Shown here piece by piece: positions 1-5,676 of a stretch of DNA of 9,455 nt. The stretch spans positions 1 through 9,455 of the forward strand of contig CABQKL010000072.1 of the NCBI GenBank assembly GCA_902464645.1. Direction: 5' to 3'. The notes under the pieces were generated by a model. The model searched no databases and was not told where the DNA came from. It worked only from the letters and a program-made list of their open reading frames with translations. Position 1 is the first letter of the stretch. Every line of letters starts with the position of its first letter. The stretch comes from an uncultured Collinsella sp. Its GTDB lineage: Bacteria; Actinomycetota; Coriobacteriia; Coriobacteriales; Coriobacteriaceae. A program made the position numbers and the translations under genes.

Positions 1-741
1 ATCAAGGCCATTACCGCCGATGGCACCACGGTGCTCGAGGAAGCGCTCATGCTTCCTGCGCCTACCGACCGCGACGCCGCCGAGCGCGAGCTCAATCAGC
101 TCGTGCGCCAGATCAACAACCTGGGCCCTGTGAACCAGGTTGCCATGGAGGAGTACGAGCAGCTCAAGCGCCGCGCCGATTACATCGAGGAGCAGCTGGC
201 CGATCTTGAGAGCGCACGCAAGGCGCTCACCAAGATCACGGTGGCCATCGACCGCAAGATGCGTAAAGCCTTCCTGGTGACCTTTGAGAAGGTCGATGCG
301 AACTTCCGCGAGATCTTCGCCATGCTGTTCCCGGGCGGCCAGGCACATCTGGAGATGACCGACCCCGAGCATCCGGCCGAGACGGGCATCGAGGTCGTGG
401 CGCAGCCGCGCGGCAAGCGCATCACCAAGATGATGCTCATGTCGGGCGGCGAGAAGAGCCTGACGGCGCTCGCCCTGCTCTTTGCCGTGTATCGCACGCG
501 TACGGTGCCGTTCTATGTGCTGGACGAGGTCGAGGCGGCACTCGATGACGCCAACCTGTCCAAGCTCATCGGCGCGCTCGACGTGTTGCGTTCCGATACG
601 CAGCTCTTGGTTATCTCGCATCAGCGCCGTACTATGGAGGACGCTGACGTCCTCTACGGCGTCTCGATGCAAGCCGACGGCGTCAGTCGCGTCGTCTCGC
701 AAAAACTCGATCGCGAAACCGGAAAGGTCGTGAATGCATAA
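1..741 (+). CDS. smc: Chromosome partition protein SMC, C-terminal part (5' end outside window)
   Basis: The frame is open from base 1, and the window holds the last 246 residues of SMC, the ATPase that with ScpA/ScpB compacts and segregates the nucleoid. The first part (about residues 10-85) is the end of the returning coiled coil, rich in Glu, Lys, Arg and Leu. The C-terminal ATPase lobe follows: the ABC signature MSGGEKSLTALALL (about residues 147-160), Walker B FYVLDEVEAALDD (about 171-183) with its catalytic Glu, and an ISHQ switch His near 205-208. The signature begins Met instead of the usual Leu (LSGGE), which is a conservative change. The N-terminal lobe, hinge and most of the coil lie upstream of the window. 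The stop TAA shares its last base with the ftsY start (TAATG), so the two genes are probably translationally coupled. Identification is secure; only the 5' end is missing. Confidence 0.96.
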   Translation: MKAITADGTTVLEEALMLPAPTDRDAAERELNQLVRQINNLGPVNQVAMEEYEQLKRRADYIEEQLADLESARKALTKITVAIDRKMRKAFLVTFEKVDANFREIFAMLFPGGQAHLEMTDPEHPAETGIEVVAQPRGKRITKMMLMSGGEKSLTALALLFAVYRTRTVPFYVLDEVEAALDDANLSKLIGALDVLRSDTQLLVISHQRRTMEDADVLYGVSMQADGVSRVVSQKLDRETGKVVNA

Positions 742-1658
742 TGGGATTCTTCGATGCTCTCTCGCGCGGACTTGAGCGCAGCCGCGAGGCCCTCAACGAG
801 GTCTTTTATTTTGGCGGCGAGGTCGACGAGGATTTTTGGGAGGACCTAGAGGACACTCTCGTCATGGGTGACATGGGTGCCGAGGTCGCGATTAAGGTGT
901 CCGATGACCTGCGCGATGCCGCGGCCAAGAAGAACCTCAAGACCGCCCCGCAACTCCGTCGCGCCCTGGCCGAGCAGCTCGAGCAGCATTTTGTGCCCGT
1001 TGAGCGCGATCCGTTCGCCGACACGCCGAGCTGCGTGCTGTTTGTGGGCATTAACGGTGCCGGCAAGACCACGACGGTCGGCAAGATCGCGAGTGCCATG
1101 GCTGCCCGCGGTAAAAATGTCGTGATCGGCTCAGCCGATACCTTCCGCGCCGCCGCCATCGAGCAGCTCGATGTGTGGGGCCAGCGCGCCGGCGTCCCCG
1201 TCATCAAGCGCGACCGCGGCTCCGACCCGGCAAGCGTTTGCTATGACGTGCTCGACGAGGCCGATAAGCGCGGCAGCGACCTGGTGCTTATCGACACCGC
1301 CGGCCGTCTGCACACGAGCCCCGAGCTCATGCGCGAGCTCGCCAAGGTGGTCAACGTGACGCGTAAGCGCGCCGCCAATATGGCCGCCGGCCCCATGCCC
1401 GTCTCGGTTGTCCTCGTGATAGATGCCGCGACGGGCCAAAACGGTCTGAACCAGGCGCTCGAGTTTAACGAGGCGTTGGGTCTGGACGGTATTATCATGA
1501 CAAAGCTCGACGGAACGGCTAAGGGCGGTATCGCCATGGCCGTGGCCGAGAAGCTCAAGCTTCCGATCCTGCGCGTGGGCGTGGGCGAGCAGGTCGATGA
1601 CCTGCAGGAGTTCAATGCCAAAGATTTCTGCCGCGCCCTGGTGGGCGAGTCCAATTAA
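741..1658 (+). CDS. ftsY: Signal recognition particle receptor FtsY
   Basis: SRP receptor GTPase of 305 residues. It docks ribosome-nascent chain-Ffh complexes at the membrane through a reciprocal GTPase pair with Ffh. Residues 1-20 (MGFFDALSRGLERSREALNE) form a short amphipathic helix typical of the membrane-targeting segment. The N domain runs to about 95 and the G domain from 97 to 300. Visible motifs are the G1 loop GINGAGKTT (103-111), DTFRAAA (133-139), DTAGR (185-189) and the guanine-specificity motif TKLDG (254-258). The long acidic A domain found in E. coli FtsY is absent, as in many Gram-positive and actinobacterial receptors, so the protein is essentially the NG core. The ATG overlaps the smc stop codon by one base. 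ffh starts 10 nt after the stop. In Bacillus ylxM lies between ftsY and ffh; here no such gene is present. Confidence 0.97.
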   Translation: MGFFDALSRGLERSREALNEVFYFGGEVDEDFWEDLEDTLVMGDMGAEVAIKVSDDLRDAAAKKNLKTAPQLRRALAEQLEQHFVPVERDPFADTPSCVLFVGINGAGKTTTVGKIASAMAARGKNVVIGSADTFRAAAIEQLDVWGQRAGVPVIKRDRGSDPASVCYDVLDEADKRGSDLVLIDTAGRLHTSPELMRELAKVVNVTRKRAANMAAGPMPVSVVLVIDAATGQNGLNQALEFNEALGLDGIIMTKLDGTAKGGIAMAVAEKLKLPILRVGVGEQVDDLQEFNAKDFCRALVGESN

Positions 1659-1668
1659 GGAGTGACTA

Positions 1669-3144
1669 GTGTTTGATTCTCTGAGCGATCGCCTCAACGA
1701 CACATTTGACCGCCTGCGCGGCAAGGGTAAATTGACCGAGGCCGATATCACCTCGGCCATGCGCGACATTCGCATGGCGCTGCTCGAGGCCGACGTCAAC
1801 TTCAAGGTCGTCAAGGAGTTCGTCGCCAAGACCAAGGAGCGCTGCATGACCGCCGAGGTCATGGAGTCGCTGTCGCCGGCGCAAAACGTCGTCAAGATCG
1901 TGCTCGACGAGCTCACCGAGATGCTCGGCTCCACCGAGAGCAAGCTCGTCTTTAGCAACCGCATTCCCAATGTCATCATGCTCGTGGGCCTGCAGGGCTC
2001 CGGTAAGACCACGGCTGCCGTAAAGCTGGCCTACCTGCTCAAGAAGCAGGGCCGCTCGCCGCTGCTCGCCGCGTGCGACGTCTATCGTCCCGCCGCTGCC
2101 GACCAGCTGGCCACGCTTGGCGGCGAGATCGGCGTGCCGGTCTTTCGCGGTGACGGCGAGCATCCGGTCGACATCGCCAAGGGCGCCATCCAGGAGGCTG
2201 TCGACCACCTGCGCGACGTGGTCATCGTCGATACCGCCGGTCGTCTGCAGATCGACGAGCAGATGATGCAGGAGGCCGTGGACATCAAGAAGGCCGTCAA
2301 GCCCGATCAGGTGCTGATGGTCGTCGATGCCATGACCGGCCAGGATATCGTCAACGTCGTCTCGACCTTTGCCGAGCGCACCGACTTTGACGGCGTGATT
2401 ATCTCCAAGCTCGACGGCGATGCCCGTGGTGGCGGCGCGCTTTCTGTGCGCCAGGTGACCGGTAAGCCCATTAAGTTCGTGAGCATGGGCGAGAAGCCCG
2501 ATTCGCTGGAGCCGTTCTATCCCGATCGTATGGCCAAGCGTATTCTGGGCATGGGCGACGTTGTCGGCATTATCGAGAAGGCCCAGGAGGCGGCCGACGC
2601 CGAGCAGCTCGAGGCTGCCGAGCGCATGCTGCGCGAGGGCTTCACCATGAACGACATGCTCGACCAGATGAAGGCCGTCAAGAAGATGGGCGGCATGAAG
2701 GGCATCCTGGGCATGCTCCCCGGTGGCCAGCGTGCGCTCAACCAGATGGGTGGCAACCTGGATGAGGGTATCTTCGATAAGAATGAGGCCATTATCATGT
2801 CGATGACCAAGGAGGAGCGCCTGCGTCCGTCTATCATCAACGGTCAGCGTCGTGCCCGCATCGCCAAGGGCGCCGGCGTGACTCCCACCGAGGTCAACAG
2901 CCTTATGAAGCAGTGGGGCGAGATGAACAAGATGATGGGCCGCATGCGCACGATGGCCAATCAGGCGCAGGCCGGTGGCAAGAAGGGCAAAAAGGGTAAG
3001 AAGGGCAAAAAGATGCGCATGCCCAATATTCCCGGTCTGGATGCCATGGGCCTGGGCGGCATGGGTGGCCTGGGAACGGGCGGTCCTAAGTCCGATATGG
3101 ATCTGCTGCGCCAGATGGAAGCTCAGATGCGCAATAAGAAATAA
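1669..3144 (+). CDS. ffh: Signal recognition particle protein Ffh (SRP54)
   Basis: Protein core of the SRP, 491 residues. It binds signal sequences and the SRP RNA and pairs with FtsY. The start is GTG at 1669, preceded by AAGGAG (1657-1662) at 6 nt; the upstream stop overlaps this ribosome binding site. The N domain covers 1-95. The G domain carries GLQGSGKTT (107-115), DVYRPAA (137-143), DTAGR (188-192) and SKLDG (246-250, where TKLDG is commoner). The Met-rich M domain spans about 300-430, with many Met residues in 320-380 for signal-peptide binding and the RNA-binding stretch RRARIAKGAG (394-403). After the M domain comes a basic low-complexity run of GKK repeats (about 437-448), then a Gly/Met-rich tail (about 457-472). 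Such tails vary between species and may add RNA or ribosome contacts, which is inference. It is the last gene of the smc-ftsY-ffh unit. Confidence 0.97.
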   Translation: MFDSLSDRLNDTFDRLRGKGKLTEADITSAMRDIRMALLEADVNFKVVKEFVAKTKERCMTAEVMESLSPAQNVVKIVLDELTEMLGSTESKLVFSNRIPNVIMLVGLQGSGKTTAAVKLAYLLKKQGRSPLLAACDVYRPAAADQLATLGGEIGVPVFRGDGEHPVDIAKGAIQEAVDHLRDVVIVDTAGRLQIDEQMMQEAVDIKKAVKPDQVLMVVDAMTGQDIVNVVSTFAERTDFDGVIISKLDGDARGGGALSVRQVTGKPIKFVSMGEKPDSLEPFYPDRMAKRILGMGDVVGIIEKAQEAADAEQLEAAERMLREGFTMNDMLDQMKAVKKMGGMKGILGMLPGGQRALNQMGGNLDEGIFDKNEAIIMSMTKEERLRPSIINGQRRARIAKGAGVTPTEVNSLMKQWGEMNKMMGRMRTMANQAQAGGKKGKKGKKGKKMRMPNIPGLDAMGLGGMGGLGTGGPKSDMDLLRQMEAQMRNKK

Positions 3145-3162
3145 CGGCTTGATTGAGTCGAC

Positions 3163-3210
3163 AACGGCGAAGGCCGCCTGGATGGTATTCCAGGCGGCCT
3201 TCGCCGTTTG
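3163..3210 (+). terminator. Intrinsic terminator after ffh
   Basis: A perfect 20-bp inverted repeat (arms 3163-3182 and 3189-3208, loop TGGTAT) begins 18 nt after the ffh stop. On the + strand it is followed by a T-rich tail (TTTGTTTG, from 3207). It lies between convergent genes, 52 nt beyond the stop of the minus-strand gene. The minus-strand side has no T tract, so it mainly suits ffh, though the stem could slow transcription from both sides. Confidence 0.85.
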
Positions 3211-3259
3211 TTTGCAGGTTGTCGCATGCGCGGAAGCGTCCTGACGCGCGGGTTTGCCG

Positions 3260-4024
3260 CTAGTGGCAGCCGCAGCCCTCGTGCCCATCATGGTCGTGGT
3301 GACCGTGGCAGCCGCAGGACTCGCCATGCTCGTGGGTGTGCTCGTGGTCGTGGCCATGGCAGTCACAGGTGGCCTCGCCGGTTTGAGCGAGCGTGCCGGC
3401 AATGAGGGCCTCGACGCAGGCATCGCAGCTGCCCTGGGCGCCCGCATAGACCGTGATGCCAGCCTGGGTGAGCGCGTTGATGGCCCCGCCTCCGATACCG
3501 CCGCAGATGAGCGTGTCTACGCCACCGTTGGCAAGCAGACCCGCCAGGGCGCCGTGACCGGTGCCGCCGGTGCCTACGACCTGCTCGTTGAGCACCTTGC
3601 CGCCCTGGATGTCGTAGATCTTGAACTGCTCGCTGCGGCCAAAGTGCATAAAGATGTTGCCGTTGTCGTACGTCGTTGCCACCCTCATGGTGCCGACCTC
3701 CTTTGCTGGCCATGCGGCCGTTGTCGTGGTGATGGGGGAGTATGCGATATTACCGCCCTCGATACTCAGCGCGCGCCCATTGACCAGCGCGTTTGCCACC
3801 TTGCGATGTGCGCGGCTGCAGATAGCCGCCACAGTGGCACGAGCGATGCCCATTTGCTGGGCGACGGTCTCCTGATTAAGGCCTTCCAGGTCGCACAGGC
3901 GCAGAACCTCGAGCTCGTCGACCGTCATATCGATGGCGTCTCCGCTGGCAAGGCCATCGGGAGTAAAGCCGCGGTATTCGGGGATGATTCCAACACGGCG
4001 CAATTTTTCGCGTCTTCCTGCCAT
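3260..4024 (-). CDS. DUF134 helix-turn-helix / NifX-like cofactor-domain fusion with Cys/His-rich tail
   Basis: A 254-residue protein of three parts. Residues 1-92 match the DUF134 family: N-terminal GRREKLRRV, then DELEVLRLCDLEGLNQE (36-52), an HTH-like stretch QQMGIARATVAAICSRAHRK (56-75) and IEGGN (88-92). Residues about 113-212 match the dinitrogenase iron-molybdenum cofactor (NifB/NifX/NafY) fold: FMHFGRSEQF, a Gly-rich GTGGTGHGAL, ICGGIGGGA, and CDAC (200-203). Residues 220-254 hold 6 Cys and 12 His, a probable metal-binding tail. These families are often separate neighbouring genes; here one frame joins them through a Thr-rich linker (about 97-108). I chose ATG at 4024 because AAGGAG lies 5 nt before it; a GTG two codons upstream abuts the Shine-Dalgarno. 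No nif genes are present, so a nitrogenase role is unlikely. A metal- or FeS-responsive autoregulator is inference. The molecular function of DUF134 is not established. Confidence 0.88.
   Translation of the reverse strand: MAGRREKLRRVGIIPEYRGFTPDGLASGDAIDMTVDELEVLRLCDLEGLNQETVAQQMGIARATVAAICSRAHRKVANALVNGRALSIEGGNIAYSPITTTTAAWPAKEVGTMRVATTYDNGNIFMHFGRSEQFKIYDIQGGKVLNEQVVGTGGTGHGALAGLLANGGVDTLICGGIGGGAINALTQAGITVYAGAQGSCDACVEALIAGTLAQTGEATCDCHGHDHEHTHEHGESCGCHGHHDHDGHEGCGCH
3696..3704 (-). promoter_or_regulatory. Internal consensus Shine-Dalgarno before the NifX-like domain
   Basis: On the minus strand this reads AAAGGAGGT, followed after 7 nt by the in-frame ATG at 3688-3686, which encodes Met113. 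That is exactly where a free-standing NifX-like protein would begin (MRVATTYDNG). The site is better than the one at the annotated gene start. It suggests a second, shorter product (142 residues, 3260-3688) or a relic of an ancestral gene boundary. Confidence 0.6.
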
Positions 4025-4038
4025 GCGCACTCCTTATC

Positions 4039-4050
4039 TGACATATGTCA
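4039..4050. promoter_or_regulatory. Palindromic operator-like site A (TGACATATGTCA)
   Basis: A perfect 12-bp dyad 15 bp upstream of the ATG of the DUF134 fusion gene (4024). It sits about where transcription would begin from the promoter at 4056-4083. A bound repressor there would block initiation, so negative autoregulation by the HTH protein is a plausible inference. A near-identical copy lies at 4088-4107. Confidence 0.6.
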
Positions 4051-4055
4051 ACAAT

Positions 4056-4083
4056 AGAATATCGAACGTGCGGATATGCGCAA
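4056..4083 (-). promoter_or_regulatory. Putative promoter of the DUF134 fusion gene
   Basis: On the minus strand there is a -35 like TTGCGC (4083-4078) and a -10 TATTCT (4061-4056), separated by 16 bp. It lies between the two CATATG palindromes, so both flank it. Predicted initiation is near 4049, inside operator-like site A. The -35 match is only moderate. Confidence 0.45.
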
Positions 4084-4087
4084 GGAA

Positions 4088-4107
4088 TTTCTGGCATATG
4101 TCAGAAA
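4088..4107. promoter_or_regulatory. Palindromic operator-like site B (imperfect copy of site A)
   Basis: A 20-bp dyad built on CTGGCATATGTCAG with flanking TTT/AAA; only one symmetric base pair breaks the palindrome. It shares the core CATATGTCA with site A. The centres are 53 bp apart, close to five helical turns, so proteins at the two sites would face the same side of the DNA. It also lies upstream of the presumed thyA promoter and could link control of both divergent genes (inference). Confidence 0.55.
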
Positions 4108-4150
4108 ATGAGGGCTTATGTTTGGGCTGTGGGGTCGCGTGCGCCTGGGC

Positions 4151-4156
4151 TACAAT
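4151..4156 (+). promoter_or_regulatory. Putative -10 element for thyA-folA
   Basis: TACAAT (5 of 6 matches to the sigma-70-type consensus) lies 34 nt upstream of the thyA ATG. No good -35 stands at 16-18 bp (TGTGGG at 17 bp), so the promoter may be weak or activator-dependent. The short predicted leader contains a small 4-bp hairpin at 4161-4174 and no recognisable riboswitch. Confidence 0.35.
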
Positions 4157-4190
4157 GAATTTCGCTTATAGGCGACTGACAGGAGGGTCA

Positions 4191-5039
4191 ATGAGCAAGG
4201 CTGATCAACAGTTTGTAACCATGTGCCGCGATATCTTGGACCATGGCACCACCACCGAGGGTCAAAAGGTCCGACCGGTGTGGGAGGACGGCACCCCTGC
4301 CTATACCATTAAAAACTTTGGCGTTACGGCTCGCTACGACCTGCGTGAGGAGTTTCCCGCGCTCACACTGCGTCGCACGGCGCTTAAGTCTGCCATGGAC
4401 GAGATCTTGTGGATCTATCAAAAGAAGTCAAATAACGTCCGCGACCTCAACAGCCATATTTGGGATGAGTGGGCCGACGAGACTGGCTCTATCGGCAAGG
4501 CCTACGGGTACCAGATTGGGCAGAAAAGCCATTATGCCGAGGGTGACTTTGACCAGATGGACCGCGTGCTGTACGACCTTAAGAACACGCCGTACAGCCG
4601 CCGCATCATGACCAACACCTACGTGTTTAGCGACCTGTCCGAGATGCACCTGTATCCGTGCGCCTACAGCGTGACCTATAACGTGACGCAGCGCCCGCAG
4701 GACGATAAGCCCACACTCAACATGATTCTCAACCAGCGCAGCCAAGACATTTTGGCCGCCAACAACTGGAATGTGTGCCAGTACGCCATTTTGCTGATGA
4801 TGGTCGCGCAGTCGGTCGATATGATTCCCGGCGAGCTGCTGCATGTGATTGCCGATGCCCACATTTACGACCGTCATGTCGATATCGTCCGTGAACTTAT
4901 CGAGCGTCCGCAGTTTGCGGCGCCTAAGGTAACGCTTAACCCCGATTTGCATGATTTCTATGCGTTTACGACCGACGACCTGATCGTCGAGGGCTATGAG
5001 CACGGCCCGCAGGTCAAGAACATTCCTATTGCGGTGTAG
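4191..5039 (+). CDS. thyA: Thymidylate synthase (ThyA)
   Basis: A 282-residue folate-dependent thymidylate synthase that makes dTMP from dUMP, with methylene-tetrahydrofolate as carbon donor and reductant. The ATG at 4191 has AGGAGG (4181-4186) upstream; a longer in-frame extension starting at 3933 crosses the divergent gene and is not used. Visible active-site parts are the phosphate-binding Arg28 (VRPVW), HIWDEW (89-94), YGYQ (105-108), the Arg pair SRR (136-138), nucleophile Cys157 in LYPCAYS, QRSQD (182-186), Asn194, and HIYDRH (224-229). The usual LGxPFN after RSxD reads LAANNWN here, and the GGD motif reads IAD. As I recall, similar changes occur in a branch found in gut clostridia, so this looks like a subfamily trait, not decay. 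folA follows after 9 nt and recycles the dihydrofolate produced. Confidence 0.95.
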   Translation: MSKADQQFVTMCRDILDHGTTTEGQKVRPVWEDGTPAYTIKNFGVTARYDLREEFPALTLRRTALKSAMDEILWIYQKKSNNVRDLNSHIWDEWADETGSIGKAYGYQIGQKSHYAEGDFDQMDRVLYDLKNTPYSRRIMTNTYVFSDLSEMHLYPCAYSVTYNVTQRPQDDKPTLNMILNQRSQDILAANNWNVCQYAILLMMVAQSVDMIPGELLHVIADAHIYDRHVDIVRELIERPQFAAPKVTLNPDLHDFYAFTTDDLIVEGYEHGPQVKNIPIAV

Positions 5040-5043
5040 GTGG
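5038..5043 (+). promoter_or_regulatory. Shine-Dalgarno for folA overlapping the thyA stop
   Basis: AGGTGG begins in the TAG stop of thyA and stands 5 nt before the ATG at 5049. It favours this ATG over the GTG at 5040, which directly follows the thyA stop and has no site of its own. The overlap implies translational coupling of the pair. Confidence 0.55.
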
Positions 5044-5048
5044 CGCTC

Positions 5049-5567
5049 ATGACGTGTAAGCTTTCTGCCATTGTCGCCGTGTGTGACGATTGGGGCATTG
5101 GGTGCGAGGGCGACATGGTGGTGTCCAATCGCGCCGACATGCGCCATTTTGTGGCCTGCACCAAGGGTTGCCCGGTCATCATGGGGCGTAAGACGCTGCT
5201 GAGTTTTCCCGGTGGGCGTCCGCTCAAGAACCGTCGCAATATCGTGCTTACCCGCGACGAGGATTTTGCGGTCGAGGGCGTCGACGTGGTGCATAGTATC
5301 GACGAGGCGCTCGCTGCGGTTGCCGATGAGCCCGTTGCGTGGGTGATCGGCGGCGGCGATGTCTATCGGCAGTTTTTGCCGTATTGCGCCGAGGCCGAGG
5401 TCACGCACAACCATTGCACCCATGCCGTGGACACGTACTTTCCCGACTTGGACGCCGATCCCGCGTGGGAAGTTGCGCGGCGCGAAGGGGTTGCCACGAT
5501 TGCCGCGGGCGAGGGCGACGAAGGCCTCGATTATGAGTTCGTGACGTATCGTCGCGTTGATGCTTAA
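5049..5567 (+). CDS. folA: Dihydrofolate reductase
   Basis: A 172-residue NADPH-dependent dihydrofolate reductase that regenerates tetrahydrofolate after the ThyA reaction. Motifs seen are WGIG (15-18), acidic Asp30 in RADMRHF (E. coli Asp27 position), VIMGRKT (43-49), GRPLKNRRNIVLTR (56-69, NADPH and folate contacts), WVIGGGDVYRQFLP (98-111) and DTYFPD (128-133). The normally conserved LPW/MPW segment before the catalytic acid reads MVV, so the Trp22-equivalent is Val25. All other core motifs are intact, and I believe related gut clostridial enzymes also lack this Trp; the gene is therefore probably active. A GTG at 5040 would add three residues, but the ribosome binding site fits the ATG. 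The gene is co-transcribed with thyA. Confidence 0.93.
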   Translation: MTCKLSAIVAVCDDWGIGCEGDMVVSNRADMRHFVACTKGCPVIMGRKTLLSFPGGRPLKNRRNIVLTRDEDFAVEGVDVVHSIDEALAAVADEPVAWVIGGGDVYRQFLPYCAEAEVTHNHCTHAVDTYFPDLDADPAWEVARREGVATIAAGEGDEGLDYEFVTYRRVDA

Positions 5568-5611
5568 ATCTCCTATTTGCCCACGGTATTATCGGGTTGG
5601 AATGAGGAAGG

Positions 5612-5634
5612 GGCGGCGCCTGGCGTCGCCTCGT
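5612..5634 (+). terminator. Weak hairpin after folA, possible terminator or leader element
   Basis: Arms 5612-5618 and 5624-5630 form a 7-bp GC-rich stem with one G-U pair and a 5-nt loop, followed by TCGTTTGAT. There is no real T tract. It may be a weak terminator for thyA-folA. If a promoter lies near 5564-5592 (TTAAAT, 17 bp, TATTAT), it would instead be a leader hairpin of the next gene. Nothing else stands out in 5568-5676. Confidence 0.25.
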
Positions 5635-5676
5635 TTGATATAGATGCTGCTGTAAGAAGGGTACGGGCTTGCTGTT

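Noticed and set aside
1131..2012. A 293-codon minus-strand frame over ftsY and ffh
   Set aside because: It is the complement of two well-identified GTPase genes and crosses their junction; no recognisable domain.
3000..3018. GKK-coding repeat near the ffh 3' end as a DNA repeat element
   Set aside because: It is a short in-frame low-complexity coding run in the Ffh tail, of a kind common in SRP54 proteins, not an independent repeat.
1666..3447. A 593-codon open frame on the minus strand opposite ffh
   Set aside because: It is the antisense shadow of a high-GC gene: its product is His/Leu/Ala-rich low-complexity sequence, it crosses the terminator, and the + strand frame carries all the Ffh motifs.
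3254..4057. A 267-codon + strand frame with a hydrophobic Val/Ala/Met-rich N-terminus resembling a membrane protein
   Set aside because: The apparent membrane segment is the complement of the His/Cys codons in the tail of the minus-strand DUF134 fusion; it has no family motifs.
3933..4190. In-frame N-terminal extension of thyA
   Set aside because: It would overlap the divergent gene and its operators. The ATG at 4191 has a consensus AGGAGG and matches the normal ThyA N-terminus and length.
4105..4190. Possible tetrahydrofolate riboswitch before thyA
   Set aside because: The predicted leader is only about 30 nt with a 4-bp hairpin, far too short for the known THF riboswitch.
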